64,000 bases of DNA, taken from the NCBI RefSeq assembly GCF_027213785.1, contig NZ_JAPWGO010000006.1:87368-151367 (forward strand). The letters are read 5' to 3'. A program made the position numbers and the translations under genes. The stretch comes from Limimaricola sp. G21655-S1. GTDB lineage: Bacteria > Pseudomonadota > Alphaproteobacteria > Rhodobacterales > Rhodobacteraceae. This document shows positions 17,827 to 26,407 of the stretch, piece after piece. Position 1 is the stretch's first letter. Each line of letters opens with the position of its first letter. The notes under the pieces were generated by a model. That model ran no database searches, was not told the origin of the DNA, and was given only the letters and a program-made list of their open reading frames with translations.

Positions 17827-19059
17827 ATGATCCGCCTTACCCTCCCCGGGCCCGCTCGCCTTGCTGCCATCATGCTCGCCGTCGCGCTGGTCGGGGCCCC
17901 GCTTCAGGCCGCCCCTTACCGGCTGATCGCGGGCGACCGGATCGAGATCGCGCATGCGGGGATGGAGGCGCCGGTCCAGCTTACCGTCGACACCGACGGG
18001 CAGGTGCGGCTGGCGGAGATCGGCGGCATCGACGTGATCGGCCTCACCCTCGACGAGGTCGAGGCCGAGATCGCGGCCCGTGTGGGCGCGGCCGGGCTCT
18101 ACGTCGATGCGCGGGTCAATGTCGTGGTCGCCGATTACGCCCCGGTGGTGGTGACCGGCGACGTGGCGGCGCCGGGACGCTACGACTACCTCCCCGGCAT
18201 GACCGTGGCCGTCGCCCTCGCCACCTCTGGCGGCAGCGAGACGCTGGGGTTGAGCCAGCTCGACCTCGCCCGGGCGCGGGCCGATGCCAAGAGCCTGCTT
18301 GAGACGCTGAACCTCGACATCGCCGGCGCCGCGGCGCGGCTGGCGCGGCTCGAGGCGGCGCTGGGGGAGGCGCCGCTCGAAACGCTGACGCCAGAGGCGG
18401 TGCGCGGGCAGGTCCCGTCGCCCGGTGCGGCGCCGTTGCAGGCGCTGGTGGAGACCGAGCGCGCGCTGCTGCGGGCCGAGCGCGAGCGGGCCGAAATGCT
18501 GATGACCTCCTGGGAGGAGGAGATCCGCACGATCGAGGCGCAGAAGCAGCTCTTCGACGAGCGCATCGTTCTGCAGGAGGAGATCGTCGCCAACACCGCC
18601 GAGGCGCTGCGCAACGCCCGCGAGCTGCAGGAGCGGGGGCTTCAGACCACCGCGAGCCTCAGCAGCGCCGAGGAGCGCGCCTCGGATGCGCAGGCCCGGG
18701 CGCTGGAACTCGAATCCGCGCAGATCGCCGCGGCCCGCGCCATATCGGACGCGCGCCGTGCACGCGCGCAGTTCCTCGCCGACCGGGAGCGGACCAACCT
18801 CGCCGACCTGCAGGCGGGACGGATCGAGATCGACGGGCTGCGGCTGCGCCATGCGCGCGCCCTCGAACAGCTCGCGCTCTTGAGCGGCAGCGGGGCCGGG
18901 GCGTTGCTCGATGCCACGACGGTCGAGCTGGGCTACCGGCTGCTGAGCCCGCGCCCGGGCCGCGACGAGATCACCGGGATCGACGCGCAGACCCCGCTGC
19001 TGCCGGGCGACACGCTGATCGTCACCGTCACCTCGCGGCCGCTCGACATCCCCAGCTGA
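17827..19059 (+). CDS. Polysaccharide export protein (Wza/OPX family) with coiled-coil extension
   Basis: A 410-residue protein read from ATG 17827 (MIRLTLPG). Residues 1-28 form a signal peptide ending in PLQAA, with no lipobox cysteine. The polysaccharide-export domain (about 29-115) contains YRLIAGDRIEIAHAG, a DGQVRLAEIGGIDVIGLT segment and a following SLBB-type strand pair (VVVTGDVAAPGRYDYLPG). Residues about 180-360 are Glu/Ala/Arg-rich and predicted to form a long coiled coil, which classic Wza lacks. OPX proteins form the outer-membrane or periplasmic conduit for capsule and EPS. This is the exporter of system A and should partner the co-polymerase kinase at 4649. Confidence 0.9.
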   Translation: MIRLTLPGPARLAAIMLAVALVGAPLQAAPYRLIAGDRIEIAHAGMEAPVQLTVDTDGQVRLAEIGGIDVIGLTLDEVEAEIAARVGAAGLYVDARVNVVVADYAPVVVTGDVAAPGRYDYLPGMTVAVALATSGGSETLGLSQLDLARARADAKSLLETLNLDIAGAAARLARLEAALGEAPLETLTPEAVRGQVPSPGAAPLQALVETERALLRAERERAEMLMTSWEEEIRTIEAQKQLFDERIVLQEEIVANTAEALRNARELQERGLQTTASLSSAEERASDAQARALELESAQIAAARAISDARRARAQFLADRERTNLADLQAGRIEIDGLRLRHARALEQLALLSGSGAGALLDATTVELGYRLLSPRPGRDEITGIDAQTPLLPGDTLIVTVTSRPLDIPS

Positions 19060-19147
19060 AATACGCCGCCGTTGCGCGTACGGTGCCGACACCGCGATTT
19101 AGCGCGGCCGCGCCATTCTTCCCCGACATCGATTGGGGAGAGCGGCG

Positions 19148-22009
19148 ATGGAACAGAAGGTCGTGGTGCGGGCGGACGGCGGAGCGGGCTATCTGGGGCT
19201 GCGGCTCTTCGCGGGCGAGGCGATCACCTTCGAGGTGCCGGACCGGCCCGCGGACGCGCGCGTCACCGTGACGATGGGGTTCGACACCGCCGCGCCGCCG
19301 CTCGTGCAGCGCAGCGGCGACGAGAGGGTCGCGCTTTCGCCCGAGGATCTCGCGCCGCTCGGCGAGGGGCGGGCGGGGGTCTACAACGTCTGGATTGAAC
19401 AGGGTTCGGGGCGCCGGTTGCTGCAGCACGGCTCGATCGTGGCGCAGCCGAGCCTTGCGCCCGTCGCCGCGACCGCGCCGGTCGCGGGCGGTGCCGTGAC
19501 GCTGGAACTGCGCGTGGGCGAGGCGGTCTCGGTCGATCTCTCGACCGGTTTCACCGGGGCCGATCTCGTGTTCTCGCTGGCGCCCGGCTCGGAGCCTCTG
19601 CCCGCCGGGCTCGCGCTCTCGAGAGCGGGTATCCTGACGGGGCAACCCGAGATGGCGGGGCAGCACGACCTGCTGCTGCGCGCAAGCAATGCTGCCGGTT
19701 GGGCCGAGACAGGGCTTTCCATCGCGCTCGTCGCGGCCCCGGGCGGTGCGGGCGGTTCGCCGGGTGTCACGACATTCGCCGCCCACCGGGCGGGGCCGCG
19801 TCTCATCGTCGATGGCGACAGCACCATGGCCAATCCCGGCTTCCGCGACGCGTTGCTCTGGGCCTTGGGCGACGTGACATGGCTGCCCGACACCTACCAG
19901 CAGGCCACCGGTGGCCACACGATCCAGACCATGCTCGACGGGGCGCAGGCGGTGGTCGACCTGATCGAGCGCGACGAGACCATCGTGGTGATCGGCCCGG
20001 TCGGCGCGAACTGGGACCCGACCGATCCGGCGGTCCCCTATACCCTGTCGAAATCCAAGATGGCCGAGCTGATCGGGGTCTACCGCGATGCGGGCGCGGT
20101 GGTGGTCTGCGTGCCGGCTCTGCCATCGGGCTACGACGACCCGGCCAATCCCTATACCGCCAAGCAGGACAAGTACGACGCGATCAACGCCACGCTGGCC
20201 GAGGTCGCAGCGACCGATGCCGACGTGCACATGGTCGATGTCGCCGGCTTCGACCCGGTGTCGATGAAGAACGACGAAACCCACCCCAATATCGAGCATG
20301 GCGCCGCCTATCTCGCAGGCAGGGTGCGCGAGGTGGCGCTGCCGCTGATCACCGGCTCGCGGCTGGCCGAGGCCCCGAACCTGCTTCGCACCGCGGGAGA
20401 GTTTCCGGGTGATGCGCCGAGCGCGGTCGCGGGCGTGTCGGGCATCCAGCCGGATGGCTGGGTCTTCACCCGGATCGGCACCGCGTCATGGAACGTCGCA
20501 CGCAACGGCGCGGGCGATCTCCTCATCTCCTGTCGGGATGCGCCCGACCGTGCGCAGCTCACCCTGCGCTACAACGCCGATGTCGGCGGCGCGACGGGCG
20601 ACATCTTCGACGCGATCTTCGAGGTCGAGGTCGACCCGGCCTCGACCGGCTTCGGCGGGCTGATGTCGGGCGTGGCCGGATCGACCCTGCTCGGCATGAA
20701 CGCGATCACGCCGTTCCTGACGGTGCCGCCCTGGCCGCTCTTTGCCCGGTCGCGCGGTTACGCGCAGGAGGGCGCGCATGGCGTCAGGCAGGTCTCGCTC
20801 GGCCTGTCCTGTGTCGCGGGGGGCAGCGTGACCTATACCGTGAAGCGGGCGGCGATGCTGCTCGTGCGCAACGCCGCCAACGCCATCGAGATCGCGGGCG
20901 ATCCAATGGAGGCGGTCGAGGTCGGGCAGCCCTATGGCTTCGCGCCGGTGGTGTCGGGGGGCAGCGCGCCCTACGGCTTCGATCTCGCTTCGGGGAGCCT
21001 GCCGCCGGGGATGTCGCTCGATCCCGGCACCGGGGCGATCACCGGCAGCGCCGATGCCGCAGGCCGCCATGGCGGCATCGCGATCCGGGTGACCGATGCT
21101 CTGGGCGCGACCGCGACGCTCGCGCCTTTCGCGATCGAGGTGACGGCGGCGGGCGTTCCGGCGAACACCACGCCCCCGACGCTGAGCAATACCAGCCCGG
21201 CCGAGGGCGAGACGATCAGCGTCGATGTCGGGGTCTGGAGCAACGCGCCGGAGAGCTTCCGCTACCAGTGGCGGCATTCCGGCAACGTCCAGGCGGGCGA
21301 GACCGGGCCAAGCCATACCATCGCCGCCGGGGTGGCCCCGCAGGTGATCACCTGCCAGGTCTGGGCCGCCAATGCGGCGGGCGAAAGCGCCGTGGCCGAG
21401 ACCGCGCCGAGCGATCCGGTGGTGGCGGACGGGGCCGCCAGCGTCACGGGCTGGAACGACAGCGACCCGGATTGGACGCATTTCGGCGGTATCGAGCAAT
21501 TGCTTTATGCCGATCAGGGGCGCGGCGTCACTGCGGCGCCGGGGATGGACGGGATGCGCAACGCGGTCGGGGCCGACGCGCTTTCGGGCCAAGTGTATTT
21601 CGAGGTCGAGCTGGTCTCGGGCGTCAATCTCGTCGGTATCGCCGATGCGCAGACCAGTATCGCGACCGGCAGCCTGACCGCGGATCGCCACGGCAAGGCC
21701 GGGGGTCTGGTGTTCCACAGCGATGGCAATATCGCCATCGGCAACGCGCTGGCCGATGGCCAGCGGGCCTGCCTTGCCGTCGATACCGGGGCCGGACTGT
21801 TCTGGGTCCGGCAGGAGGCCGGGGCGTGGAACGAGGATGCGGCGGCGGACCCGGCGGCGGGGACGGGCGGCTTCAGCCTCGCGGCGCTGACCCCGCCGAT
21901 CCGCGCCCATGTCCAGCTCAAGAGACAGAGCGGCGCCGAGGCCCGGCTGCATGGCAGCCGCGACCGCTGGCGCCATGCGGCGCCGCCGGGGTTCGGGCCG
22001 ATCGCCTGA
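19148..22009 (+). CDS. Multidomain SGNH hydrolase with Ig-like and SPRY-like domains
   Basis: A 953-residue protein read from ATG 19148, seven bases after GGGGAG. An N-terminal beta region (1-110) precedes a putative-Ig domain at about 115-195 (LPAGLALSRAGILTGQP). The SGNH esterase part spans about 215-400, with block I VDGDSTMANPG (Ser225), VIGPVGANWDP (Asn288) and DETHPN (Asp376, His379). Another putative-Ig repeat lies near 605-660 (LPPGMSLDPGTGAITGSA), then an Ig-like strand set. A C-terminal SPRY-like region is at about 800-930 (GQVYFEVELVSGVNLVGIAD). There is no signal peptide. It follows the exporter by 88 bases, so it may de-acylate the exported polymer. How it would leave the cell is unclear. 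Confidence 0.75.
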   Translation: MEQKVVVRADGGAGYLGLRLFAGEAITFEVPDRPADARVTVTMGFDTAAPPLVQRSGDERVALSPEDLAPLGEGRAGVYNVWIEQGSGRRLLQHGSIVAQPSLAPVAATAPVAGGAVTLELRVGEAVSVDLSTGFTGADLVFSLAPGSEPLPAGLALSRAGILTGQPEMAGQHDLLLRASNAAGWAETGLSIALVAAPGGAGGSPGVTTFAAHRAGPRLIVDGDSTMANPGFRDALLWALGDVTWLPDTYQQATGGHTIQTMLDGAQAVVDLIERDETIVVIGPVGANWDPTDPAVPYTLSKSKMAELIGVYRDAGAVVVCVPALPSGYDDPANPYTAKQDKYDAINATLAEVAATDADVHMVDVAGFDPVSMKNDETHPNIEHGAAYLAGRVREVALPLITGSRLAEAPNLLRTAGEFPGDAPSAVAGVSGIQPDGWVFTRIGTASWNVARNGAGDLLISCRDAPDRAQLTLRYNADVGGATGDIFDAIFEVEVDPASTGFGGLMSGVAGSTLLGMNAITPFLTVPPWPLFARSRGYAQEGAHGVRQVSLGLSCVAGGSVTYTVKRAAMLLVRNAANAIEIAGDPMEAVEVGQPYGFAPVVSGGSAPYGFDLASGSLPPGMSLDPGTGAITGSADAAGRHGGIAIRVTDALGATATLAPFAIEVTAAGVPANTTPPTLSNTSPAEGETISVDVGVWSNAPESFRYQWRHSGNVQAGETGPSHTIAAGVAPQVITCQVWAANAAGESAVAETAPSDPVVADGAASVTGWNDSDPDWTHFGGIEQLLYADQGRGVTAAPGMDGMRNAVGADALSGQVYFEVELVSGVNLVGIADAQTSIATGSLTADRHGKAGGLVFHSDGNIAIGNALADGQRACLAVDTGAGLFWVRQEAGAWNEDAAADPAAGTGGFSLAALTPPIRAHVQLKRQSGAEARLHGSRDRWRHAAPPGFGPIA

Positions 22010-22011
22010 GA

Positions 22012-23106
22012 TCAGCCCATGGGCAGATCCTCGAGGTGACCGGCCAGCGTCGCGGCCGCCGCCTTCCAGGTGAAACGCTGCACCCGGGCCCGGCCCGCCT
22101 GCGCGAGGCGGGACCGCAGCTCCGGCGTGGCGCAGACGCGCTCCATCGCCGCGCGCCAGCCATCGGCATCGCTCGGGTCGAGCGACAGCGCCGCGTCGCC
22201 GCAGACCTCGGGCACCGCGCCGCCGGTCGAGGCGATCACCGGGCAGCCGCAGAACATTGCCTCGGCCGGGGGCAGGCCGAAGCCCTCGGTGATCGAGGGA
22301 AAGGCCAGCGCCGTGGCGTTGTCGTAAAGCGCGCGCAACTCGGCATCGCTGACCCGGCCCAGCATCCGCACATCCTCGGAAGGGGTGATGCCGCCATCGG
22401 CGAAGACCCCCGCATCGCCGCCGCCCGCGATCACCAGCGGAATCGAGCGGTCGCTGCGGGCCCGCGCCGCGCGGACCAGCATCGCGAGGTTCTTGTGTGG
22501 CGCGAGGCTGCCCAATGCCAGCAGGAAGCGCCCCGGCTCCAGCCCGTGCCGCTTCAGAGTCTCGGGGTCCGGGGCAAGGCGCAGCACGTGATCGGCGCCG
22601 TTCGGAACCACCCGCGCCTTGCCCTTCGGCACCACGCCGAAGCGTTCGAGATCGGCGCGCGCATGCTCGGAGACGGTGAGCACCATCGCCGCGCGCCGCC
22701 CCAGCATCGGCTGCATCGTGCCGTACCAGCGCACGAAGGCCCGGGAGTAGGATTCGGGCTGCCGGAACGCCTGCGCGTCGTGCATCATCACCACCTGCCG
22801 CGACCGCAGCGCCGGGCCGGTGTTGCACAGGCTCAGAAGCCAGTCCCGGGGCCGGGCGCGGGCGAGGGCGAGTTGCTCCCAACCATGCCCGCCGAGCTTC
22901 GAGGCGCTGGTCGTCGCCGCGTCGAGGATCGCCTTCGGCCGCTCCTCGGGCCGCACCGTGTCGCCGCGCGGCCGGATCGCGGAAAACCCGCCAAAGCGCG
23001 AGGGCAGCCCGTGTTCGAGCAGCGCCGCCACCAACTCGCTCGCAACGCGATCGACACCCGTGGGCGGCCGCATCAGAAAGCGGCCGTTCAGAACCAGATC
23101 AACCAT
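22012..23106 (-). CDS. Glycosyltransferase family 4
   Basis: A 364-residue GT-B enzyme. Visible parts are VDLVLNGRFLMRPPTGVDRVASEL at the N-terminus, VVMMHDAQAF, the linker LTVSEHARADLERFGV, the hinge LALGSLAPHKNLAMLVRAA and the donor-site motif TEGFGLPPAEAMFCG (E-x7-E). It runs towards the SGNH gene and stops two bases from that gene's end. The plan and opening residues resemble the GT4 at 1916-2998, so the two may be old paralogs. It belongs to the system A set and probably adds one sugar on the cytoplasmic face. Confidence 0.9.
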   Translation of the reverse strand: MVDLVLNGRFLMRPPTGVDRVASELVAALLEHGLPSRFGGFSAIRPRGDTVRPEERPKAILDAATTSASKLGGHGWEQLALARARPRDWLLSLCNTGPALRSRQVVMMHDAQAFRQPESYSRAFVRWYGTMQPMLGRRAAMVLTVSEHARADLERFGVVPKGKARVVPNGADHVLRLAPDPETLKRHGLEPGRFLLALGSLAPHKNLAMLVRAARARSDRSIPLVIAGGGDAGVFADGGITPSEDVRMLGRVSDAELRALYDNATALAFPSITEGFGLPPAEAMFCGCPVIASTGGAVPEVCGDAALSLDPSDADGWRAAMERVCATPELRSRLAQAGRARVQRFTWKAAAATLAGHLEDLPMG

Positions 23107-23556
23107 TCAAAATCACCTTGTCGCAGGACGCGCCACGCACCCTGCCCGCGTCCCGTGCTTATGTCTTTTGGCACCGATGTCACAAGACCGACCCGCTGTC
23201 CGGTGCCTGCTCGGGTGCCGGAAATGTTCGGATGCTGCGCGAAAAGTCCAAGATTTTCGCCGGTTACGGGCGGTCGATGGTCACGACGGCCAATCCCGTC
23301 GGGCCAAGCCAAATCGCGGTGGCGGGTTCGGTCATTCCCATCAACGACCTGTCTCCTGGGCAAGCGGGGGCTAGGGTAGCATGGTTTCCGCGAGAAACTG
23401 GACGTGCTACTCAAGGTTGAAGTGTTATATTGTCAATTTCCTTTTGGTAGTGAATATCCCGATCATTCCACAACGAGATGCGCCGGCGATTCCCGCGAGG
23501 TCGCATAGGTGTGGGGTCGGGATAGGGGACACCGCCGCGTCCTCGGAGCCATCATC
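23107..23556. other. Gene-less gap between GT4 and acyltransferase genes
   Basis: 450 bases serving two divergent genes. An A+T-rich segment at 23400-23460 contains the promoter-like pair described separately. No credible small gene was found in it. Confidence 0.4.
23430..23458 (+). promoter_or_regulatory. Putative promoter of the acyltransferase-SGNH gene
   Basis: TTGTCA and AATATC are separated by 17 bases in an A+T-rich patch, about 100 bases upstream of the likely TTG start. The -35 is a good match to the sigma-70 consensus and the -10 a weak one. Confidence 0.35.
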
Positions 23557-25551
23557 TTGACCTGTCAGGTATCGTATCGTCCCGAGATCGACGGGATGCG
23601 CGCCATCGCGGTTTCGGCCGTTCTCGTCTATCACCTCGGTATCGCTCAGGGCGACAACATCGTCTTTCCCGGCGGGTTTCTCGGGGTCGACCTGTTCTTC
23701 GTGCTGTCGGGGTTCCTGATCACCGGCATCCTTTTGCAGGAGCTTGCGGAGGGGGGGCGGATCCGGCTCGCGCGGTTCTATGCGCGGCGGGCGCGGCGGA
23801 TTCTGCCGCCGATGCTGCTGGTCATGCTGGCAAGCCTGCCCTTGGCCTGGGCGATCCTGCTGCCGAGCGAGATGCAGCGCTTCGCATGGTCCCTGCTGGC
23901 GACGCTCGGATTCCTCAGCAACTTCTTCTGGTTCGAGACGCTGGGCGCCTATGGCGCCGCCGCCGCCGATCAGCAGCCCTTCCTGCATGGCTGGAGCCTC
24001 GCCATCGAGGAGCAGTTCTACCTGCTGTTCCCGCTGGTGCTGATGCTGCTGGCCCGGCTGGGCGGGGGACGGGCGATGGGGGTCGGCATCGCGGTGCTGC
24101 TCGTCTCGGGTCTCGCGGTGGCGCAGTTCTCGACATGGGCGATGCCGTCCTTTTCGTTCTTTTCCCCCGCGAGCCGTGCCTGGGAGCTTCTGGCGGGATC
24201 CGGTCTCGCCTGGCTGTCGCGGCACCGTGCTGGCCTGTTGCAGCACGGCCTGCTGGCCCGGCGGGCGCCTTTGGCCGCGCTTCTGGTGCTGCTGACCTGC
24301 TTCGCGGGGTTCGAGCTCGAAGGCTCGGGCCATCCCGGCCTGCCGACCCTGCCGGTGATCCTCGCCTCCTGCGCGCTGATCTGGTTCGCACAACCCGGCG
24401 AGCCGGTGACGGCGCTGCTCTCGACGCCGCCTCTGGTCTATCTCGGCAAGCTCTCCTACGCGATCTACCTGTGGCATTTCCCGATCTTCGCCTTCGGACG
24501 GCTCGCGAATATCGACGGTATCACTGCGGTCGACATGACCGCATGGCTGGGGTTGACGCTGGCGCTGTCGGTGCTGAGCCACCACCTCGTCGAGCGGCCC
24601 TTTCGCTTCGCTCTCCCGACCCGGGCCTTCGCGGCCGCGATCGCCGGTGCGACGGTGATGGTGCTGCTGTTCGGTGCCGTGTCGCTCGGCTCGGATGGCG
24701 GTTTCGGCCGACAGAGCGCGCGGCTCGCCCCGCTATATGGCGACGCCTCCTTCGACAACGAGGTGCTGCAGGCGCAAAGCTGGTCGATCCTCGACGCGCT
24801 CGACCCCGATGAGAAGATCGACCGCTGGAACGCCGCCACGCCGTCGCGCCACGAGCGCGAGGCGCTGTGGTTCCGCCGGCCCGAGAGCCGCAAGGTGCTG
24901 ATCATCGGCAATTCGCACTGCAAGGACATGTTCAACGCGCTGTGGCTCAACGCGGAGCGGTTCGACGGGATCGAGTTCGCGCGCTTTGCGATCGGCGCCA
25001 AGGTGCCGGAGGCGCATATCGAGATGCTGTTGCGCGCGCCGAATTTCGCGGCGGCACATGTGATAGCCCTCGCGCCGCGCTACACGCCCGAGTTCCTCGC
25101 GGCGCTGCCGCGACTGGCCGCGCTGTTCCAGCGTCACGGCAAGGAGGTCGTGGTCATCGGCGACACCGCCGAGTTCGATTCGCCCAGCGTGCTGCCGCTG
25201 TTCGACTGGCATCTCAGGAGCACGGGCACGCGGGCGCAGCTCGCCGGGCTGAACGACCTCGCCTATGGCCGCGAATCCGCCGAAGGGCGCGCGGCCGAGC
25301 GGGCGCTCGACCGAATAGCTGAGGAGCATGGCCTGGGCTTCCTGTCGCGCCGGCAACTGATCTGCGACGACGCGGCCGAAAGCTGTGCGCTGGTTTCGCC
25401 CGAGGGTCGCAAGACGATGTATGACCGCGATCACTGGACCCTCGAGGGCGCCGCGCTCTTCGGACGCCGCGCGGCCGAGGCGGGCTGGTTTCAGGAGGTC
25501 CCGACGGATCACGGCCGATCTCAGGACAGGTTTTCGAACCTTTCCGAGTAG
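23557..25551 (+). CDS. Acyltransferase 3 fused to SGNH domain (OafA/YrhL-like)
   Basis: A 664-residue protein if read from the TTG at 23557, eight bases after a GGAG; a GTG at 23509 would add 16 residues. It opens with the family hallmark YRPEIDGMRAIAV, followed by PGGFLGVDLFFVLSGFLIT, RFYARRARRILPP and HGWSLAIEEQFYLLFPL. About ten membrane helices end near residue 395. The C-terminal periplasmic SGNH domain has LIIGNSHCKDMF (Ser at about 453) and DRDHWTLEGA (Asp and His at about 624-627). Such fusions carry acyl groups across the membrane and place them on polysaccharides in the periplasm. It stands alone on the plus strand, beside the left copy of the 3-kb repeat. Confidence 0.92.
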   Translation: MTCQVSYRPEIDGMRAIAVSAVLVYHLGIAQGDNIVFPGGFLGVDLFFVLSGFLITGILLQELAEGGRIRLARFYARRARRILPPMLLVMLASLPLAWAILLPSEMQRFAWSLLATLGFLSNFFWFETLGAYGAAAADQQPFLHGWSLAIEEQFYLLFPLVLMLLARLGGGRAMGVGIAVLLVSGLAVAQFSTWAMPSFSFFSPASRAWELLAGSGLAWLSRHRAGLLQHGLLARRAPLAALLVLLTCFAGFELEGSGHPGLPTLPVILASCALIWFAQPGEPVTALLSTPPLVYLGKLSYAIYLWHFPIFAFGRLANIDGITAVDMTAWLGLTLALSVLSHHLVERPFRFALPTRAFAAAIAGATVMVLLFGAVSLGSDGGFGRQSARLAPLYGDASFDNEVLQAQSWSILDALDPDEKIDRWNAATPSRHEREALWFRRPESRKVLIIGNSHCKDMFNALWLNAERFDGIEFARFAIGAKVPEAHIEMLLRAPNFAAAHVIALAPRYTPEFLAALPRLAALFQRHGKEVVVIGDTAEFDSPSVLPLFDWHLRSTGTRAQLAGLNDLAYGRESAEGRAAERALDRIAEEHGLGFLSRRQLICDDAAESCALVSPEGRKTMYDRDHWTLEGAALFGRRAAEAGWFQEVPTDHGRSQDRFSNLSE

Positions 25552-25981
25552 ATGAAGCGGGCCAATCGGTCCTCTATGATGGCCTATGCCTCGGCCGGTA
25601 AGTCGTCAGGCGGATGAAGCGCGGCGATTTTGACCAGCGGAAATCTCGATTGCGCCAGGCGCCCCTGAAACTCTCATATATTACATAAGACATATTGTGC
25701 GCATATTTTTCTTGCCCGGTTTCGCTATTTTTGTCCCCGGCCATTGCCTGAAAACAGCGCCCTACCGACCCTGCATTTCCGAAACGGGTGTTTCAGGCGC
25801 AACCCGGCTCGCGAAAATGCTGCGAACTAGAGATAGGTGCCGGGTCTGAAACGAGGGCGATACGGCGCATTCAATCTCCGTCCGATTTAGCCCCGCGAAT
25901 CCCGATTCGGATTGAACGATCTTCCAAAAGCGCGTCGGTTCTCGTGATGGCTGGGGTTAGCGCGGGTTCGGGCGGCTGGAG
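25552..25981. other. Gene-less gap left of the long repeat
   Basis: 430 bases that stay outside the duplicated segment. They are A+T rich at 25670-25735, where a promoter-like pair lies. The last part (25964-25976, GGGTTCGGGCGGC) is also found at the left edge of the right repeat copy (50332-50344), so weak homology extends about 18 bases beyond the perfect repeat. Confidence 0.5.
25681..25709 (+). promoter_or_regulatory. Putative promoter upstream of the left lyase copy
   Basis: TTACAT and TATTTT are separated by 17 bases in an A+T-rich patch. It lies about 700 bases before the lyase ATG and outside the repeat, so the right copy of the lyase gene does not have it. Confidence 0.35.
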
Positions 25982-26407
25982 CGGCGTGAAATTGCCGGGT
26001 TTTCGCCGGGGAATCGGTCGGTCCTTGCGCTGTGATCGACCCCGAAGGAGCCGGTTCGGCTGGGAAACGAAGGTTTCGCGGGCTGCGGGGCGGGAGCGGG
26101 TCGGGTGCGACGATTTGTCGTGTGGCGGCCTGCAGCCCGTTAACGGGTCGGGAAAGTTTCGCGGTCTAGCCTGCCCCTCGTTCCCGCCTTTCGCGGCGGA
26201 TTTCGCGAGTTTCGGTAAGGCTCCGCCGATCAATGGCGGATTTCCACTTAGCGACGTGGCGTCACGACCTGAGGGACTGCACAGGCAGATCGGGCTGGAT
26301 ATGCATCACGTCGGAATGGGGCCGGGGATCGGTCCGCAAATGCCAAATCGGATCCGGCGATCGGGGAATGGTCGGGCGATCCAGGGAATAGGGAAGAACG
26401 TAGCAAC

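Noticed and set aside
15634..19092. Very long minus-strand open frame opposite the hydrolase and exporter genes
   Set aside because: Composition is Arg/Gly/Asp/His rich without any domain, the pattern of an antisense shadow in high-GC DNA; the plus-strand genes have clear families, signal peptides and ribosome-binding sites.
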